57,630 nt of DNA from Roseivirga sp. UBA6061 (GCA_002427745.1 DIYF01000067.1:11088-68717), one strand, 5' to 3'; shown: positions 34,094 through 44,700, counted from the first letter of the stretch. Notes: generated by a model from the letters alone, not told the origin. Numbers and translations: made by a program.

Positions 34094-34156
34094 ACACCGG
34101 TGAGGTCACAACGGATGATTGATTTATTGGCTAACAAGTTCTGCATTGGGAAGTAA
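34094..34156 (+). pseudogene. Second, decayed copy of the mnmE 3' end
   Basis: About 63 bases that align with the last 70 or so bases of mnmE: CACCGGTGAGGTCACAACGG versus CACCGGAGAGATTACAACGG, then GATGATT, a gapped middle and TTCTGCATTGGGAAGTAA. It encodes TGEVTTDD, then a frame break, then LLANKFCIGK-like residues, so it is not translatable as a whole. It is closer to the common family ending (GEVTTDDLL) than the working gene, which suggests it comes from another mnmE allele. Confidence 0.75.
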
Positions 34157-34237
34157 GCAGGTTCATCCTCCAGGGGATGACCCTGGCGATTCCAGGCCTT
34201 AGGCCCGTACCTAAGTGAATTATCTGTAAATTAGTTT

Positions 34238-35284
34238 ATGCCTCAGCCTCTGCTTTTCTCTCAATCACTGACAGACATAGCATTGCTCAGGTCACATTTC
34301 GGAGAATTAAATTCAATTGACATCACCCCTATTGAGACAGGGGGCTATTCAGGGGCTCGGTTTTCAGCAATATCCCTCACACGAAATACAGGAGCAACAG
34401 AAAAACTGATACTAAAGGAAGTAGACCTGGCGGATGACTGGTTTTCACATCGCACCCGGGATACAACAGGTCGGGAAGCTGCCGTCCTGGTCGAGCCCTG
34501 CCTTGCAGAAATTCCTGAGATTTTCCATTCTCCTTATAAGCTCATTCAAATAAAGCACGGGAGAATCGGTCTTTTGATGGACGATCTTTCATCCGGCCTC
34601 TTTCCCGATGAAAAGAAGCCCTTGCCCCTGGTTGATCAGAACAGAATGCTAGACAAACTGGCACAACTTCATGCTCACTATTGGGAGAACGAGCAGCTCA
34701 GAGCTCTGTCCTGGCTCCACAATGCATCTGACTTTATATACTTAATGGGTCCGTTAGACCATTTACCCTTTGAAGGAGGATCGGCTAGAAATATTCAAAT
34801 GCACATTAAGAACGGCTGGGAAGCCACACTCCCACTGCTACCTTCTTCCATAAAGGAAAATCTCCTGAAACCACCTGAAGAAATCGCTGCCGGGTGGAGC
34901 GATTTACCCAGGACACTGGTTCATGGCGATACCAAAGTGGCCAATTTTGCAAAGGCCGGAAACGGTGAACTATCACTACTGGACTGGGCATTTGCAGGTC
35001 ATGCTCCCTGTACTTTTGACATTGGCTGGTTTATAGCAGTCAATGCTTCTCGTTTGGCTGAATCAAAAGAGACAGTGCTTCACAAATACCGCCATTTTCT
35101 GCAAGGCCATCTGGGACGAAGACTGGATAACGGATTATGGCACCGTCTTGAAGAGGCCGGGGTCGTTTGCGGAGCCTTTATGTTGCTTTGGTCTAAAGGA
35201 GCGGCTATGGCCAATGCCCGCGAAGTAGCAGCCACGGAGTGGAACTGGTGGCTTGACCGATTGGAAAAATGGTCGCGAGGCTAA
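34238..35284 (+). CDS. APH-like phosphotransferase
   Basis: 348 residues, aminoglycoside-phosphotransferase/ecdysteroid-kinase-like fold. An ATP-lobe Lys is in EKLILKEVDLADDW, the hinge in GRIGLLMDDLSSG, the catalytic loop is LVHGDTKVANFAKAG (HGDxxxxN) and the metal Asp is in LSLLDWAFAGHAPCTFDIGW. The glycine-rich start (TGGYSGARF) is normal for the family. Substrate is unknown; such genes are common outside resistance and should not be read as resistance. It starts 81 bases after the decayed mnmE copy. Confidence 0.8.
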   Translation: MPQPLLFSQSLTDIALLRSHFGELNSIDITPIETGGYSGARFSAISLTRNTGATEKLILKEVDLADDWFSHRTRDTTGREAAVLVEPCLAEIPEIFHSPYKLIQIKHGRIGLLMDDLSSGLFPDEKKPLPLVDQNRMLDKLAQLHAHYWENEQLRALSWLHNASDFIYLMGPLDHLPFEGGSARNIQMHIKNGWEATLPLLPSSIKENLLKPPEEIAAGWSDLPRTLVHGDTKVANFAKAGNGELSLLDWAFAGHAPCTFDIGWFIAVNASRLAESKETVLHKYRHFLQGHLGRRLDNGLWHRLEEAGVVCGAFMLLWSKGAAMANAREVAATEWNWWLDRLEKWSRG

Positions 35285-35470
35285 TCAGACCTCAAATTCA
35301 CCTTGCTGCCCCTCCAAATTGCTTCAGATCTGAAAATGAGTAAAAACTAAGATCAAAGCCCTTTTGAAATGACTCTTCTTGTCTTGAATCACCTGGTGAT
35401 TTTGAGTTTTCTGAAACTGGAAATACACTACAGTATTTTATACTTTGGCTTTCTAAAGATTTAGAAGGTT

Positions 35471-36637
35471 ATGAAGAGGTGGCGCTCATTACTCAAGCTG
35501 ATACTCAAAAATATAGCGGTTCTGTTTTTTCTGTTACTCCTTGTAGAGATCATTCTTCATATCATTTTCATCAATACGAGCAAGCCGAAATACCTGCAGT
35601 ATGCATCCCTGCAACAAATTCAAAGGGCCTCAATTAAGCCCCGGTACTCACCCCACAGATACCTGGGTTATTACCCCACACCTGGCTGGAGTAATGACGA
35701 GAACAGGCATAACTCCCTGGGTTTTCGGGGAAACGAGATCACGCCAGATAAACCAAAAGACACATTTCGGATAGTCTGTATTGGGGGTTCTACCACCTAC
35801 ACTACAGCCATTGATGATTTTAGAACCAGTTATCCGTTTTTGCTGGAAGAATTGCTAAACAAGGGGGCTGATAGAAAAGTCGAAGTGATCAATGCCGGGG
35901 TAGGCAACTGGACCACCTGGGAATCACTCATCAACCTTCAACTTCGCCTCGTGAGACTGCAGCCGGATCTCGTTGTGGTGTATCACTCAACTAATGACAT
36001 TGAATCGAGAATAGTCTGGCCACCAGAGAGTTACTTATCTGACAACACCGGCAGACGTATCAGTAATCATCAAAATTTAACGGCCAGTGCCAGAGATGTT
36101 TTACTGGAAAAATCCAACATACTCAGAATTCTGGGCATCAGGTTCGGCATCAAGTCACCAAACACCAGTCTCCAAATTCTGGACAGAGTGGCAGACACCT
36201 ATTATTTCAGAGAGTTCAACCGACAATTGAACAGGGGCGTTTATCCATCCGGGATCTTCAAAGAAGTGCCGGTTCAGAAAATGTTAGAAGTGAATAAACC
36301 GATCTATTTCGAAGAAAATTTAGAGCATATGATCAACATTGCCACCGGCAACAATTTTGATATAATACTGGCGACCTTTGCACATTGTTCAGAATTTGAA
36401 AGTCAGTTTTCAAGCAGACCAGAATTTGAATATGCTTATGCCGAACATAATCAGCTGATCAAAAAAGTTGCACTGGAGCACAACATCCCCTGCCTTGATT
36501 TCGCTGGTATTTTCCCAGATGAAAAAGCCTATTATTCAGATGGTCGTCATGTAAACGAAAAAGGAAGTCACCTGAAGGCTGAAATCTTCGCTGAGTTCAT
36601 CCATGACGAATATATGAGCATTGACAAGAATGAATAG
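35471..36637 (+). CDS. Membrane-anchored SGNH/GDSL hydrolase
   Basis: 388 residues. One N-terminal membrane helix (IAVLFFLLLLVEIILHIIF, about residues 14-33) anchors a periplasmic SGNH domain. Blocks: FRIVCIGGSTTYTTAIDD (Ser of GGST), VEVINAGVGNWTTWES (Gly/Asn block), VVYHSTNDIESR (Asn) and YSDGRHVNEKGSHLKAE (Asp-x-x-His). Members of this group de-esterify or modify polysaccharides or lipids. It stands alone with short gene-free flanks. Confidence 0.88.
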   Translation: MKRWRSLLKLILKNIAVLFFLLLLVEIILHIIFINTSKPKYLQYASLQQIQRASIKPRYSPHRYLGYYPTPGWSNDENRHNSLGFRGNEITPDKPKDTFRIVCIGGSTTYTTAIDDFRTSYPFLLEELLNKGADRKVEVINAGVGNWTTWESLINLQLRLVRLQPDLVVVYHSTNDIESRIVWPPESYLSDNTGRRISNHQNLTASARDVLLEKSNILRILGIRFGIKSPNTSLQILDRVADTYYFREFNRQLNRGVYPSGIFKEVPVQKMLEVNKPIYFEENLEHMINIATGNNFDIILATFAHCSEFESQFSSRPEFEYAYAEHNQLIKKVALEHNIPCLDFAGIFPDEKAYYSDGRHVNEKGSHLKAEIFAEFIHDEYMSIDKNE

Positions 36638-36842
36638 AGCCACTGTTTTAGTAGCGAAAAGTACTTCTCATCAACCTCCTGACAAGCACTGCCTGTAAAA
36701 GGACAAATGACACTCATACCTGAATAAGTACTGTGCTTATTAAATCTCCCCTGCTGCGCCAGATATATGATGAATTGCGAAACAAACCTCTGCGATAGCA
36801 GTTCAGGTTTGCAGAGACCGTCAGTTTATAAAACCGCCAACC

Positions 36843-38273
36843 ATGAAAACCAGGCTGCGCTTACACTTCGTCATTTCACTTCTGTTTATTGCCCTTCTCA
36901 GTTGCGGAGATGACCCGGGCTTCGTTTACCCTGAAGAAGTAAAACCTGACCTCACCATCTTCTTTGTCAATGATCAACACGGTCAGATCAATAATTTCTC
37001 CAAAGTAAAAGCTCTCGTAGATGCTGCCAAAGCAGAAGGGAATGCACTGCTGGTATCAGCCGGAGATGTCTTTTCGGGCAACCCGGTAGTAGACCAACAC
37101 AGTGAGCAGGGTTTTCCCATGATCGATATAATGAACCAGGTAGGTTTTGAAGTAGCTGTACTGGGAAATCATGAATTTGACTTCGGTCCTGATGTGCTGG
37201 CAGACCGCATCAGCCAGTCACAATTTCCCTGGATAGTGGCCAATATGGATGCTTCTAACTCTGCTGTTTCACAACCAGCCTCTCACGTTACCCTGTCAGC
37301 CGGTGATTTAAGGGTTACTTTCCTTGGGCTGTTGGAGACCAACGGCAAAGAAGGAGATATCATCCCTTCCACCCATCCGCTAAAGGTTACCGACTTCAGT
37401 TTTCAGCGGCATACTGATGTTGTCGGGAACTATGCCGACCTGAAAGCTCAGGAAAACGCGGATGTACTGGTAGCGCTCACACATCTGGGCTCAGGTGCTG
37501 ACCGGGAGCTGGCCAGAACCACTTCATTCTTCGACCTGATTATCGGAGGTCACAGTCATGAAATCATTAACGAAACCGTCAATGACGTGCCTATAGCCCA
37601 GGCCGGAGCCAATCTGCAATTGCTTGGTAAAATAGAGTTGAGCATAGAAAACCAGGAGGTTACAGATGTTACCATCAGCACGATAGATTTGAATAACGTA
37701 ACAGCCACTGATGCAGCACTGGAAGCTACGATTGCCTCCTACAATGACAACCCCGAACTGGCTGCGGTAGTAGGACAGTCTGAATTCAACCATCAGTCAT
37801 GGGATGTGGGCTGTTTCTACACAGAAGCATTGAAGGAGTACATGAACGTAGATTTTACTATCCAGAACCTGGGCGGTATCAGGGCAGGCATTGATCAGGG
37901 CCCTATCACCCGCTTCGAGATATTCAGGATGGATCCCTTCAACAATGGCAGCATGGCCTTTACCAAAACAGTGGCTGAGTTTGAAACCTTCTTTTGCGAG
38001 GCAGGTCAAAGCTTTCTCTTCTCGGGAATTCAGGTAGATGACAGCGGCAATGATGTGCAGATTCTCGATGGCAACGGAGTTCCCCTGGCAGACGATACAC
38101 AACTTACCCTGGGCGTTAATGACTATATCGTGGCCATTTACGATGACTTTTTTGATGTGCAGGAAGCCGATATACGCGACTATACCACGGCCGAAGCTAT
38201 CATCGGCTATTTGCAAAACATCAATGCTACGATCAATTATGAGGGTTGTGTGAGAGTGTTTGAGTGTAACTAG
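36843..38273 (+). CDS. 5'-nucleotidase/UshA-family lipoprotein
   Basis: 476 residues. Lipoprotein signal (VISLLFIALLSCGDD, lipobox LLSC). N-terminal calcineurin-like phosphoesterase domain with metal motifs FVNDQHGQI, SAGDVFSGNP, LGNHEFDFG, LTHLGSG and GGHSHE; C-terminal 5'-nucleotidase domain with the LGGIRAGIDQGPIT and FRMDPFNNG segments. UshA-type proteins hydrolyse extracellular nucleotides or 2',3'-cyclic nucleotides to nucleoside and phosphate. Somewhat shorter than E. coli UshA (about 550). It may recycle products of a secreted nuclease such as the one at 3674, but the genes are 32 kb apart. Confidence 0.9.
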   Translation: MKTRLRLHFVISLLFIALLSCGDDPGFVYPEEVKPDLTIFFVNDQHGQINNFSKVKALVDAAKAEGNALLVSAGDVFSGNPVVDQHSEQGFPMIDIMNQVGFEVAVLGNHEFDFGPDVLADRISQSQFPWIVANMDASNSAVSQPASHVTLSAGDLRVTFLGLLETNGKEGDIIPSTHPLKVTDFSFQRHTDVVGNYADLKAQENADVLVALTHLGSGADRELARTTSFFDLIIGGHSHEIINETVNDVPIAQAGANLQLLGKIELSIENQEVTDVTISTIDLNNVTATDAALEATIASYNDNPELAAVVGQSEFNHQSWDVGCFYTEALKEYMNVDFTIQNLGGIRAGIDQGPITRFEIFRMDPFNNGSMAFTKTVAEFETFFCEAGQSFLFSGIQVDDSGNDVQILDGNGVPLADDTQLTLGVNDYIVAIYDDFFDVQEADIRDYTTAEAIIGYLQNINATINYEGCVRVFECN

Positions 38274-38392
38274 TTTATGGAGCTCATTCTGCCCGCTCTT
38301 AGCGAGATACTACATGCAAAGGCAAAGAGTTTAAAGGTGAATTACAGGCTGCCCGTTGACATGATTGCCTGGTCAAAGTTTTAACTTAGGGG

Positions 38393-39049
38393 GTGAAGTA
38401 CTTTTTGCTCAAAGAACAAGGCTCATCTGAAAATCATATCTACCCACAGGTAGATGGAGTTGTTCCCATGTCGGGTCCTGATTACAAAACAGTGACATCC
38501 TTCAGAAATGAAACCACTGACTTTAGTAAACTCCCACCACTTAAGTTTTACCTGAGTGAAAACGCGCAGCTTACAGATCTGATTTCCCAATCCTTCACCT
38601 CAGCCAGAGGTTTACTGATCAGTACAGCGTTGTTTAAAGCAATGCATGACTTTTTACCCGCTGACATTCAATACACTCCGGCTACTGTTATCAGTAAGGA
38701 CAAAGAGATTGACTACTTCTGGCTCCACCCTACCATAGACTACGACCAGTTGATAGACTTTGGTAAAACACGTTTTCAAATCCAGCATGTTATTACTGAT
38801 GAAATCACTGAATTTACAGTAAAATCCCTGGATCAATTCATTCAAAGACGATTCCGGCTAAGTGGACTCATGCGCATTCAGGCACAGCACAATGTCATAA
38901 AATTCAACCCGGATGTTAGCCCGCAGCGTATATTCCTGCTGACACTTAACAAAAGCAGCATCTATATCTCTGATAAGCTGGCCGCTGCTATCAGAGAGAA
39001 AGACTTTACCGGTCTGGAAATCAAAGAGATCACTCACAATTTCCACTGA
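38393..39049 (+). CDS. Imm11 (DUF1629)-like protein, orphan immunity candidate
   Basis: 218 residues from a GTG start at 38393. The N-terminal MKYFLLKEQGSSENHIYP, the central DYFWLHPTIDYDQLIDFGKT and C-terminal IYISDKLAAAIREKDFTGLE segments have the layout of DUF1629/Imm11 proteins, a family of antitoxins for polymorphic toxins in which the last motif is about xSxxLxxxLxxxxLTGxxF. No adjacent toxin gene is visible. The GTG sits directly behind a GGGGG run, so ribosome binding is unusual and the start could differ. Family assignment is from motif appearance only. Confidence 0.5.
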   Translation: MKYFLLKEQGSSENHIYPQVDGVVPMSGPDYKTVTSFRNETTDFSKLPPLKFYLSENAQLTDLISQSFTSARGLLISTALFKAMHDFLPADIQYTPATVISKDKEIDYFWLHPTIDYDQLIDFGKTRFQIQHVITDEITEFTVKSLDQFIQRRFRLSGLMRIQAQHNVIKFNPDVSPQRIFLLTLNKSSIYISDKLAAAIREKDFTGLEIKEITHNFH

Positions 39050-39138
39050 AAAGAACATCTCGGCAGGATACTATCAGTTCTCATCCATACCAAAACTGAC
39101 CTGAAATGGCTCTTTTGTTTGAATGAATCACCAAACAT

Positions 39139-39146
39139 TATCTTTG
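39139..39146 (+). promoter_or_regulatory. Bacteroidota-type promoter before the small hypothetical gene
   Basis: TATCTTTG matches the -7 consensus TAnnTTTG; a TTTG lies 17 and another 21 bases upstream (39118-39121 and 39114-39117). This places the transcript start near 39150 and supports ATG 39209 rather than the TTG at 39119 as the start of the next gene. Confidence 0.45.
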
Positions 39147-39208
39147 AATTCTTCAAGAATCGAATTACATTCGGAGATACATCAGAGCACACACCTCAAA
39201 GACCAACC

Positions 39209-39580
39209 ATGGAAGTAGCGCACGTTGATAGTACGTCTACACTGATAGAAGAAATCAGGGATAAATTCAACCCCGGGTCTCCGGCACACAAACGCTACAT
39301 AGAGAGCTTTTATGAGTACAGCCATGAGCTGACCGACATTTTTACAGCAAAGCCGGGTATCCTGCTCCGATGGGATCATCTCATGACGCAGTTCAACACG
39401 AATGACCTGTCCACTACAGAAGTCAATCAGTCACACCTGAATCAGATGAACGAGTTGCTGGATGAAGTATATGAGCTGGCCTCAGTTCCATTGCGCGAGA
39501 CCATTTCTCAGCACCGGCTTGAGATGGATCATTTTCCCGATACCATGGCCTTTCTGCTCTTCTCCTTCTACTTTTTTTAA
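39209..39580 (+). CDS. Small hypothetical protein
   Basis: 123 residues from ATG 39209 (MEVAHVDSTSTLIEEIRDKF). I do not recognise a family. The protein is predicted helical and acidic, with NQMNELLDEVYELASVPLRE and a hydrophobic last segment (FPDTMAFLLFSFYFF). It ends in a T-run 16 bases before the ATG of the glycosyltransferase, so the two genes are probably co-transcribed. The open frame continues upstream to a TTG at 39119, but a promoter-like element lies between. Confidence 0.5.
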   Translation: MEVAHVDSTSTLIEEIRDKFNPGSPAHKRYIESFYEYSHELTDIFTAKPGILLRWDHLMTQFNTNDLSTTEVNQSHLNQMNELLDEVYELASVPLRETISQHRLEMDHFPDTMAFLLFSFYFF

Positions 39581-39596
39581 AGCTTCCGCTGATAAA

Positions 39597-40868
39597 ATGA
39601 AGAAGACCATCATGATAGCGGGTGTATACACTCCGGGCATTGGTTTATCCAATGTAATGAGCAACCTGATGCGCCATCTGAGTAAAACCTACCGCATCAT
39701 AACCCTGGGTTTTGACCCGAACAAACGAGACGATCAAATAGCGGCAAAAGAAGAACCTTATGCGACCGTATACACCTACCGGCTTGCCGGAACGGTAGGG
39801 CTGTTCAGAATAGAAAGAAAAGATATAGAGCATTACATAGACCGGTATGATCCTGTGTGTTTTATGACGCTTGGCCCTATTATGTCGAGCCGCTACCTGC
39901 TCGCCCTGCTTCAGCCATACCGCTCACGTCTCAAAATCATCTCCTACCTGGCATTGGAAGGCAAGCTGGTAGATGTCAACTACCTTAAGTATGCCCGTCT
40001 CACGGACTGTGCGGTCTTCTACACAAAGTCTGTTTACAACGACTTTAATGCATTATTTCTCGAAAACCCCACAGCCGTAGCCAATGCCGGCACGGTACGT
40101 TCTGAGCACATTGCTCATGGTATTGATAAGGAGAATTTCTACCCCCTACCGGCTGTGAACGATAGAGCGCGCAGGAAGGCCGCTCGAAGTATTATCTATG
40201 CCGGAGACAAGGTGAATGAAGATACCTTCATTGTACTCAATATGAACCGGCCCAGCCACCGGAAAAACATTGAAGCCACCATTGCCGGGTTCAAATTGTT
40301 TCTGGAGGACAAAAAGGATGTTTTGCTTCATCTGCATATCGGGACTACCGAACCCCGGATCAGAGAAAAATACTGGAATCTTGTAGTAGAGGCAGGTATT
40401 AAAGACTATACCATCATCACCCCTGAACCATCTGCACAACAGATAAAATCTGAAGGCTGGCTCAACACGCTATACAATGCCTGCGATGTGGGCATTACCA
40501 CCTCTAAAGGCGAGGGCTGGGGACTCGGGCTCTTCGAACACGCGGCCACAGGTGCTGCGATGGTGGCCCCGGACCACACGAGTTTCAGCGAAAACTGGAC
40601 AGATGCAGCTTTGATGGTTCCCTGCTCTGACAAGCACTTTGTCTTTTATGCCTATTGCGACATGTTTATGGTGTCGCCTGAGGGTGTAGCCAAAGCCCTG
40701 AACGCACTATACTTTGACAGAGACCTGCTGGAAACGGTCACCGAAAACTGTTATGAGAGGGCCATGGAACCGAAATTCGACTGGAAGAATATAGCAAGGC
40801 AATTTGAGCAGTTGATAGAGGAGTTGACTCCTGAAAGAAGTACAAAAACGCCAGAGCCCCAATTCTGA
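39597..40868 (+). CDS. GT-B glycosyltransferase (GT4-like)
   Basis: 423 residues from ATG 39597; upstream codons of the frame overlap the preceding gene out of phase. N-terminal domain begins KKTIMIAGVYTPGIGLSNVM with the G-x-G-L-S donor-site loop; the nucleotide-sugar domain has FIVLNMNRPSHRKNIEATIA and the E-x7-E region STSKGEGWGLGLFEHAATGA, a GT4-like signature, followed by VAPDHTSFSENW. Acceptor unknown. No other polysaccharide genes adjoin it. Confidence 0.85.
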   Translation: MKKTIMIAGVYTPGIGLSNVMSNLMRHLSKTYRIITLGFDPNKRDDQIAAKEEPYATVYTYRLAGTVGLFRIERKDIEHYIDRYDPVCFMTLGPIMSSRYLLALLQPYRSRLKIISYLALEGKLVDVNYLKYARLTDCAVFYTKSVYNDFNALFLENPTAVANAGTVRSEHIAHGIDKENFYPLPAVNDRARRKAARSIIYAGDKVNEDTFIVLNMNRPSHRKNIEATIAGFKLFLEDKKDVLLHLHIGTTEPRIREKYWNLVVEAGIKDYTIITPEPSAQQIKSEGWLNTLYNACDVGITTSKGEGWGLGLFEHAATGAAMVAPDHTSFSENWTDAALMVPCSDKHFVFYAYCDMFMVSPEGVAKALNALYFDRDLLETVTENCYERAMEPKFDWKNIARQFEQLIEELTPERSTKTPEPQF

Positions 40869-40968
40869 GCTTTTTTCAAACCGGGAACTTTATCAATCAA
40901 TTCCCTTCCTGAATTATCGGGAACAATAGTTCGTTGGCCTTCTCGTTGCTTAAGCAAAACCAACCGAA

Positions 40969-41442
40969 ATGATAAAGCACTTACTGGCAGGCATGTTCCT
41001 GTTACTATCTGTGACTCTTTCTGGTCAGGAAGCGACCAGTGAACAGAACATTCAATTCGATTCACTCCCTCCTGCCAATCAAAAAATGATTGATTTTGCA
41101 GCACTGAAAATGGGTCAGAAAGTCGGCAACGGCATCTGTGCCGACTTTGTCAGAGAGGCCATGGATTATTCTGTGGGTAACCCCTTTTGGACATCAGATC
41201 GAAAAGTAGATCTGCGAAGGGAATGGATCATGCCCGGTGACATTTTATATATGAGCTGGAAAAGAGGCCGAAAGAGTCATGTAGCCGTGGTTACTAAAGT
41301 ACTGGAGCGTCACCTGGTAGAAGTAGCCCACCAGAATTTCAACCGGATGAAATATGTAGTAACCTCAACCTACAATCTGCGGGATAAGATTAGAGAGGGC
41401 CGTAAAGTCATTGTCTACCGTCCCATTGAAGAGGCAAAGTAG
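40969..41442 (+). CDS. Exported CHAP/NlpC-like cysteine amidase candidate
   Basis: 157 residues with signal peptide (MIKHLLAGMFLLLSVTLSGQ). The mature domain has a Cys in GNGICADFVREAMDY at the start of a helix and a His in PGDILYMSWKRGRKSHVAVV about 50 residues later. A Cys-helix then PGD-x-H-strand order is typical of CHAP and NlpC/P60 papain-like peptidoglycan amidases. The third residue cannot be assigned. It likely acts on cell wall in the periplasm. It precedes the AsmA gene by 270 bases without visible gene content between. Confidence 0.7.
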   Translation: MIKHLLAGMFLLLSVTLSGQEATSEQNIQFDSLPPANQKMIDFAALKMGQKVGNGICADFVREAMDYSVGNPFWTSDRKVDLRREWIMPGDILYMSWKRGRKSHVAVVTKVLERHLVEVAHQNFNRMKYVVTSTYNLRDKIREGRKVIVYRPIEEAK

Positions 41443-41712
41443 TATAGACCAGGAGATGTGACCAGTAGTATCGTAGTAATCCTGCTCATGTGGTAAATGT
41501 GCACATAGCAGCCAAAAGTACCAGGTGCTTGCCAGCCTAAGACTTGGCCGCCTACCCCTATGTAATTCTCCCAGCTGACACCTTATCCGTATGCTGGATT
41601 TTGATATTAAATTTGTTCCTCAGATAAATGATACTTAATCACTTATTTCGCGCATTTCACAATATATTTACTTACTAGAGCTTTTAATAGAACACCAGCA
41701 ATCTGCGGAAAT

Positions 41713-44700
41713 ATGTCGACAAAGGGTAAAAGAAAGATTTGGAAAAGGCTTCTGATCATACTGGCCTCATTTTTTGGTCTGTTGTTGCTTGCTGTGGTTG
41801 GGCTGGTACATTTCAAGAAAGACGAGCTTATCAGTCAGGCGCTCAATCAGTTCAATGCCGGTGTACCCGGCAGAGTGGCCATTGAAGAAACCCGCATCTC
41901 CCCTTTCGAAAACTTCCCTTATGTATCGATCGACCTGCGCCATATCCAGGTATATGAATCCAAGACAGCCAGCGAAGCCATCATCGACATTGATGATGCC
42001 TACATCGGCTTCGATCTCTGGTCCATTGTACAGGGAACTTATGACGTAAAAAAGATCAAACTGAGCAATGGCTTTGTCAAGCTGATTCAGCACACAGACG
42101 GGAGCCTGAACATGACCGATGCGCTGACAACCCAACAGGATGAGCCCACAGCCTCCCCGGAGGCAGAGAGTACCATGCACCTTAACCTGCAGACTATTGA
42201 ATTACAGAACATTGACTTGCTAAAGATCAATGAGGCCAATAACATACTGGCAGAGGTGTTTATCGAAGAAATACAGTCCAGCTACTCTATGTCAGACAAG
42301 CATATTAAGGCAGAATTTGACAGCCGTATGCTCTTCAACCTTATACTTGACGGAGACACTTCCTTTCTGCACGACAAACACCTTTCTCTCAGCACAGGGA
42401 TAGACTATGATCTGGAAAAAGGCATACTGGCACTGACGCCCTCTGAGCTGCTTATTGAAAAGGCATCTTTTCTTATGGAAGGTGCTATTGATGTAGCCAA
42501 CGATTTGAATCTGGACCTCCGTTTCAGTGGACAAAAACCCAATTTTGATCTGTTCCTGGCCTTCGTACCGGAAGAGTTCAGTCCACTGCTCGACCGATAT
42601 GACAATGGCGGCAGTGTATTCTTTGATGCCTCTGTTAATGGCTCAGCGGCCTATGGTAAGTCACCCCATATCGAGGTGGACTTTGGCTGTGCTGAAGCCT
42701 TTATAGAAAATACAGAGGTAGAAAAAGGTGTGAACGACCTCTACTTTAAGGGACATTTTACCAATGGTGAGCTCAATGCCCCCTCTACTATGTCTCTTAC
42801 CATTGAAGACTTCAGAGCAAGACCTGAAACGGGTACTTTTACCGGAGCTGTTTCGGTAGATAATTTCGAGTCTCCCGACATACAAATGCAGGTAACCTCT
42901 GAATTTAATCTTGATTTTCTCACTGATTTTCTAAGCCTGGAAAGCCTTCAGGATGTAAGCGGCAAAGTGTCTCTGGATATGAATTTTCATGACATCGTTG
43001 ACCTGAATGATCCTACCAAGACCATAGAACGACTGAATGAGAGTTACTACACCGAGCTGAAAGTAGAAAACCTGAACTTTACCAGCCCGGACTTTCACCT
43101 CCCCTTCCGTAATGTGAATATCCATGCTGCGATGGATGGTCACAGGGCTATTGTAGACCAGTTCAGCCTCAACATGGGTGGATCAGATGTTTCCATTACT
43201 GGCAGTATTTCGGATTTACCCGCCATTATTCACCACACCAACATTCCGGTAGATGTAGATATGGATATCGCTTCTTCCCTCTTTGACATCAGGGAGCTCA
43301 CTCAAGCTCAGGGAGACTCCGTGGGCTTTGATGAGCAAATTAAAAATCTGTCAATGGACTTCAAGTTCAAAAGCACAGCCAGGGCCTTTACCGAATCGCC
43401 CAACCTGCCACTCGGTGAGTTCTTTATCAATGAGCTGACTGCCGAATTGACCCATTATCCACATAAGCTGCATGACTTTGATGCAGACATCATCATTGAT
43501 ACGGTGGATTTTAAAGTGATTGACTTCACTGGTATGATCGACAAAAGTGACTTCCACTTTAACGGAAAACTGGAGCACTACGATCTCTGGTTTGAAGAAG
43601 ACCCTGTCGGGCATACAGGTATCGACTTTGATTTCACAGCTTCTCACCTGCAGCTACACGACCTCTTCTCCTATGGTGGGGAAAACTATGTGCCTGAAGA
43701 CTATCGACATGAGGAGTTTCAAAACCTGAAGATCCATGGTCTGACCGATATGGAGTTCGATCACAAGCTTAAGTCTGTAAACCTGAAGCTGGACAAAGTG
43801 GAGGCTGAGATGAAAGAGCATGGTATCCGCTTTGAAAGATTTGCCGGTAACCTCTATATGGACAGCACACACCTGGAAGTACGGGATTTTGGTGGAAAAC
43901 TGGGCAATTCTGAATTTACCACCGATCTCACCTGGTACCTGAACCAGGAGCAGACCGATCAATCTCACTCCTTTGTCCTGAAAAGTCCGCACCTGGATTT
44001 CGATCAGCTTTTTGCTTATGTACCCGCCACACCAGACGAAGCAACAGGCCAGGTTGACCATGAGGCCGGCTTCAACATCTTTGAGCTGCCTTTTTCCAAT
44101 ATGGACTTCGACATTGAAATAGGCCATATGAACTATCACCGGTATCTGCTGGATGATTTTAACCTGAAGGGCCGTATGCAGTCAGATCACTACATTTATG
44201 TAGATACCATGGCACTCAAAACTGCCGGAGGTGCACTGAGGTTGAATGGTTATTTCAACGGTTCTGATCCCAAATCCATCTACTTCAGCCCCAATATGGA
44301 AGTAGACAATATTGACCTGGATAAACTGCTGTTTAAGTTTGATAATTTTGGCCAGGACCAACTGGTATCAGATAACCTGCATGGCAAGCTCAGCGGCACG
44401 GTTACCGGAGCCATTCATATGCACCCGGACCTGATTCCGGTGATTGATGACTCAAAGCTCGAGATGAACATAGAAGTGCTCAATGGTAGTCTACAGAACT
44501 TTACGGCCTTTGACGCCATGTCAAGCTACTTTACAGATAAGAACCTGAAATTGGTTCGTTTTGATACACTCAAGAACAATCTGAGTCTCGAAAACGGAGA
44601 CCTGATCATTCCCAACATGAACCTCAACACCACACTGGGCTATTTTGAGGTTTCCGGAAAACAAAGCCTGGACCTGCAAATGGAATACAATGTGCGTATT

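Noticed and set aside
32801..34156. Complete genomic island at mnmE
   Set aside because: No integrase, excisionase or mobilisation gene is present between the two mnmE ends; only a scar with one cargo gene can be claimed.
34238..35284. Aminoglycoside resistance gene
   Set aside because: The fold is shared by many kinases, the sequence does not look like a known resistance enzyme and the context is not a resistance element.
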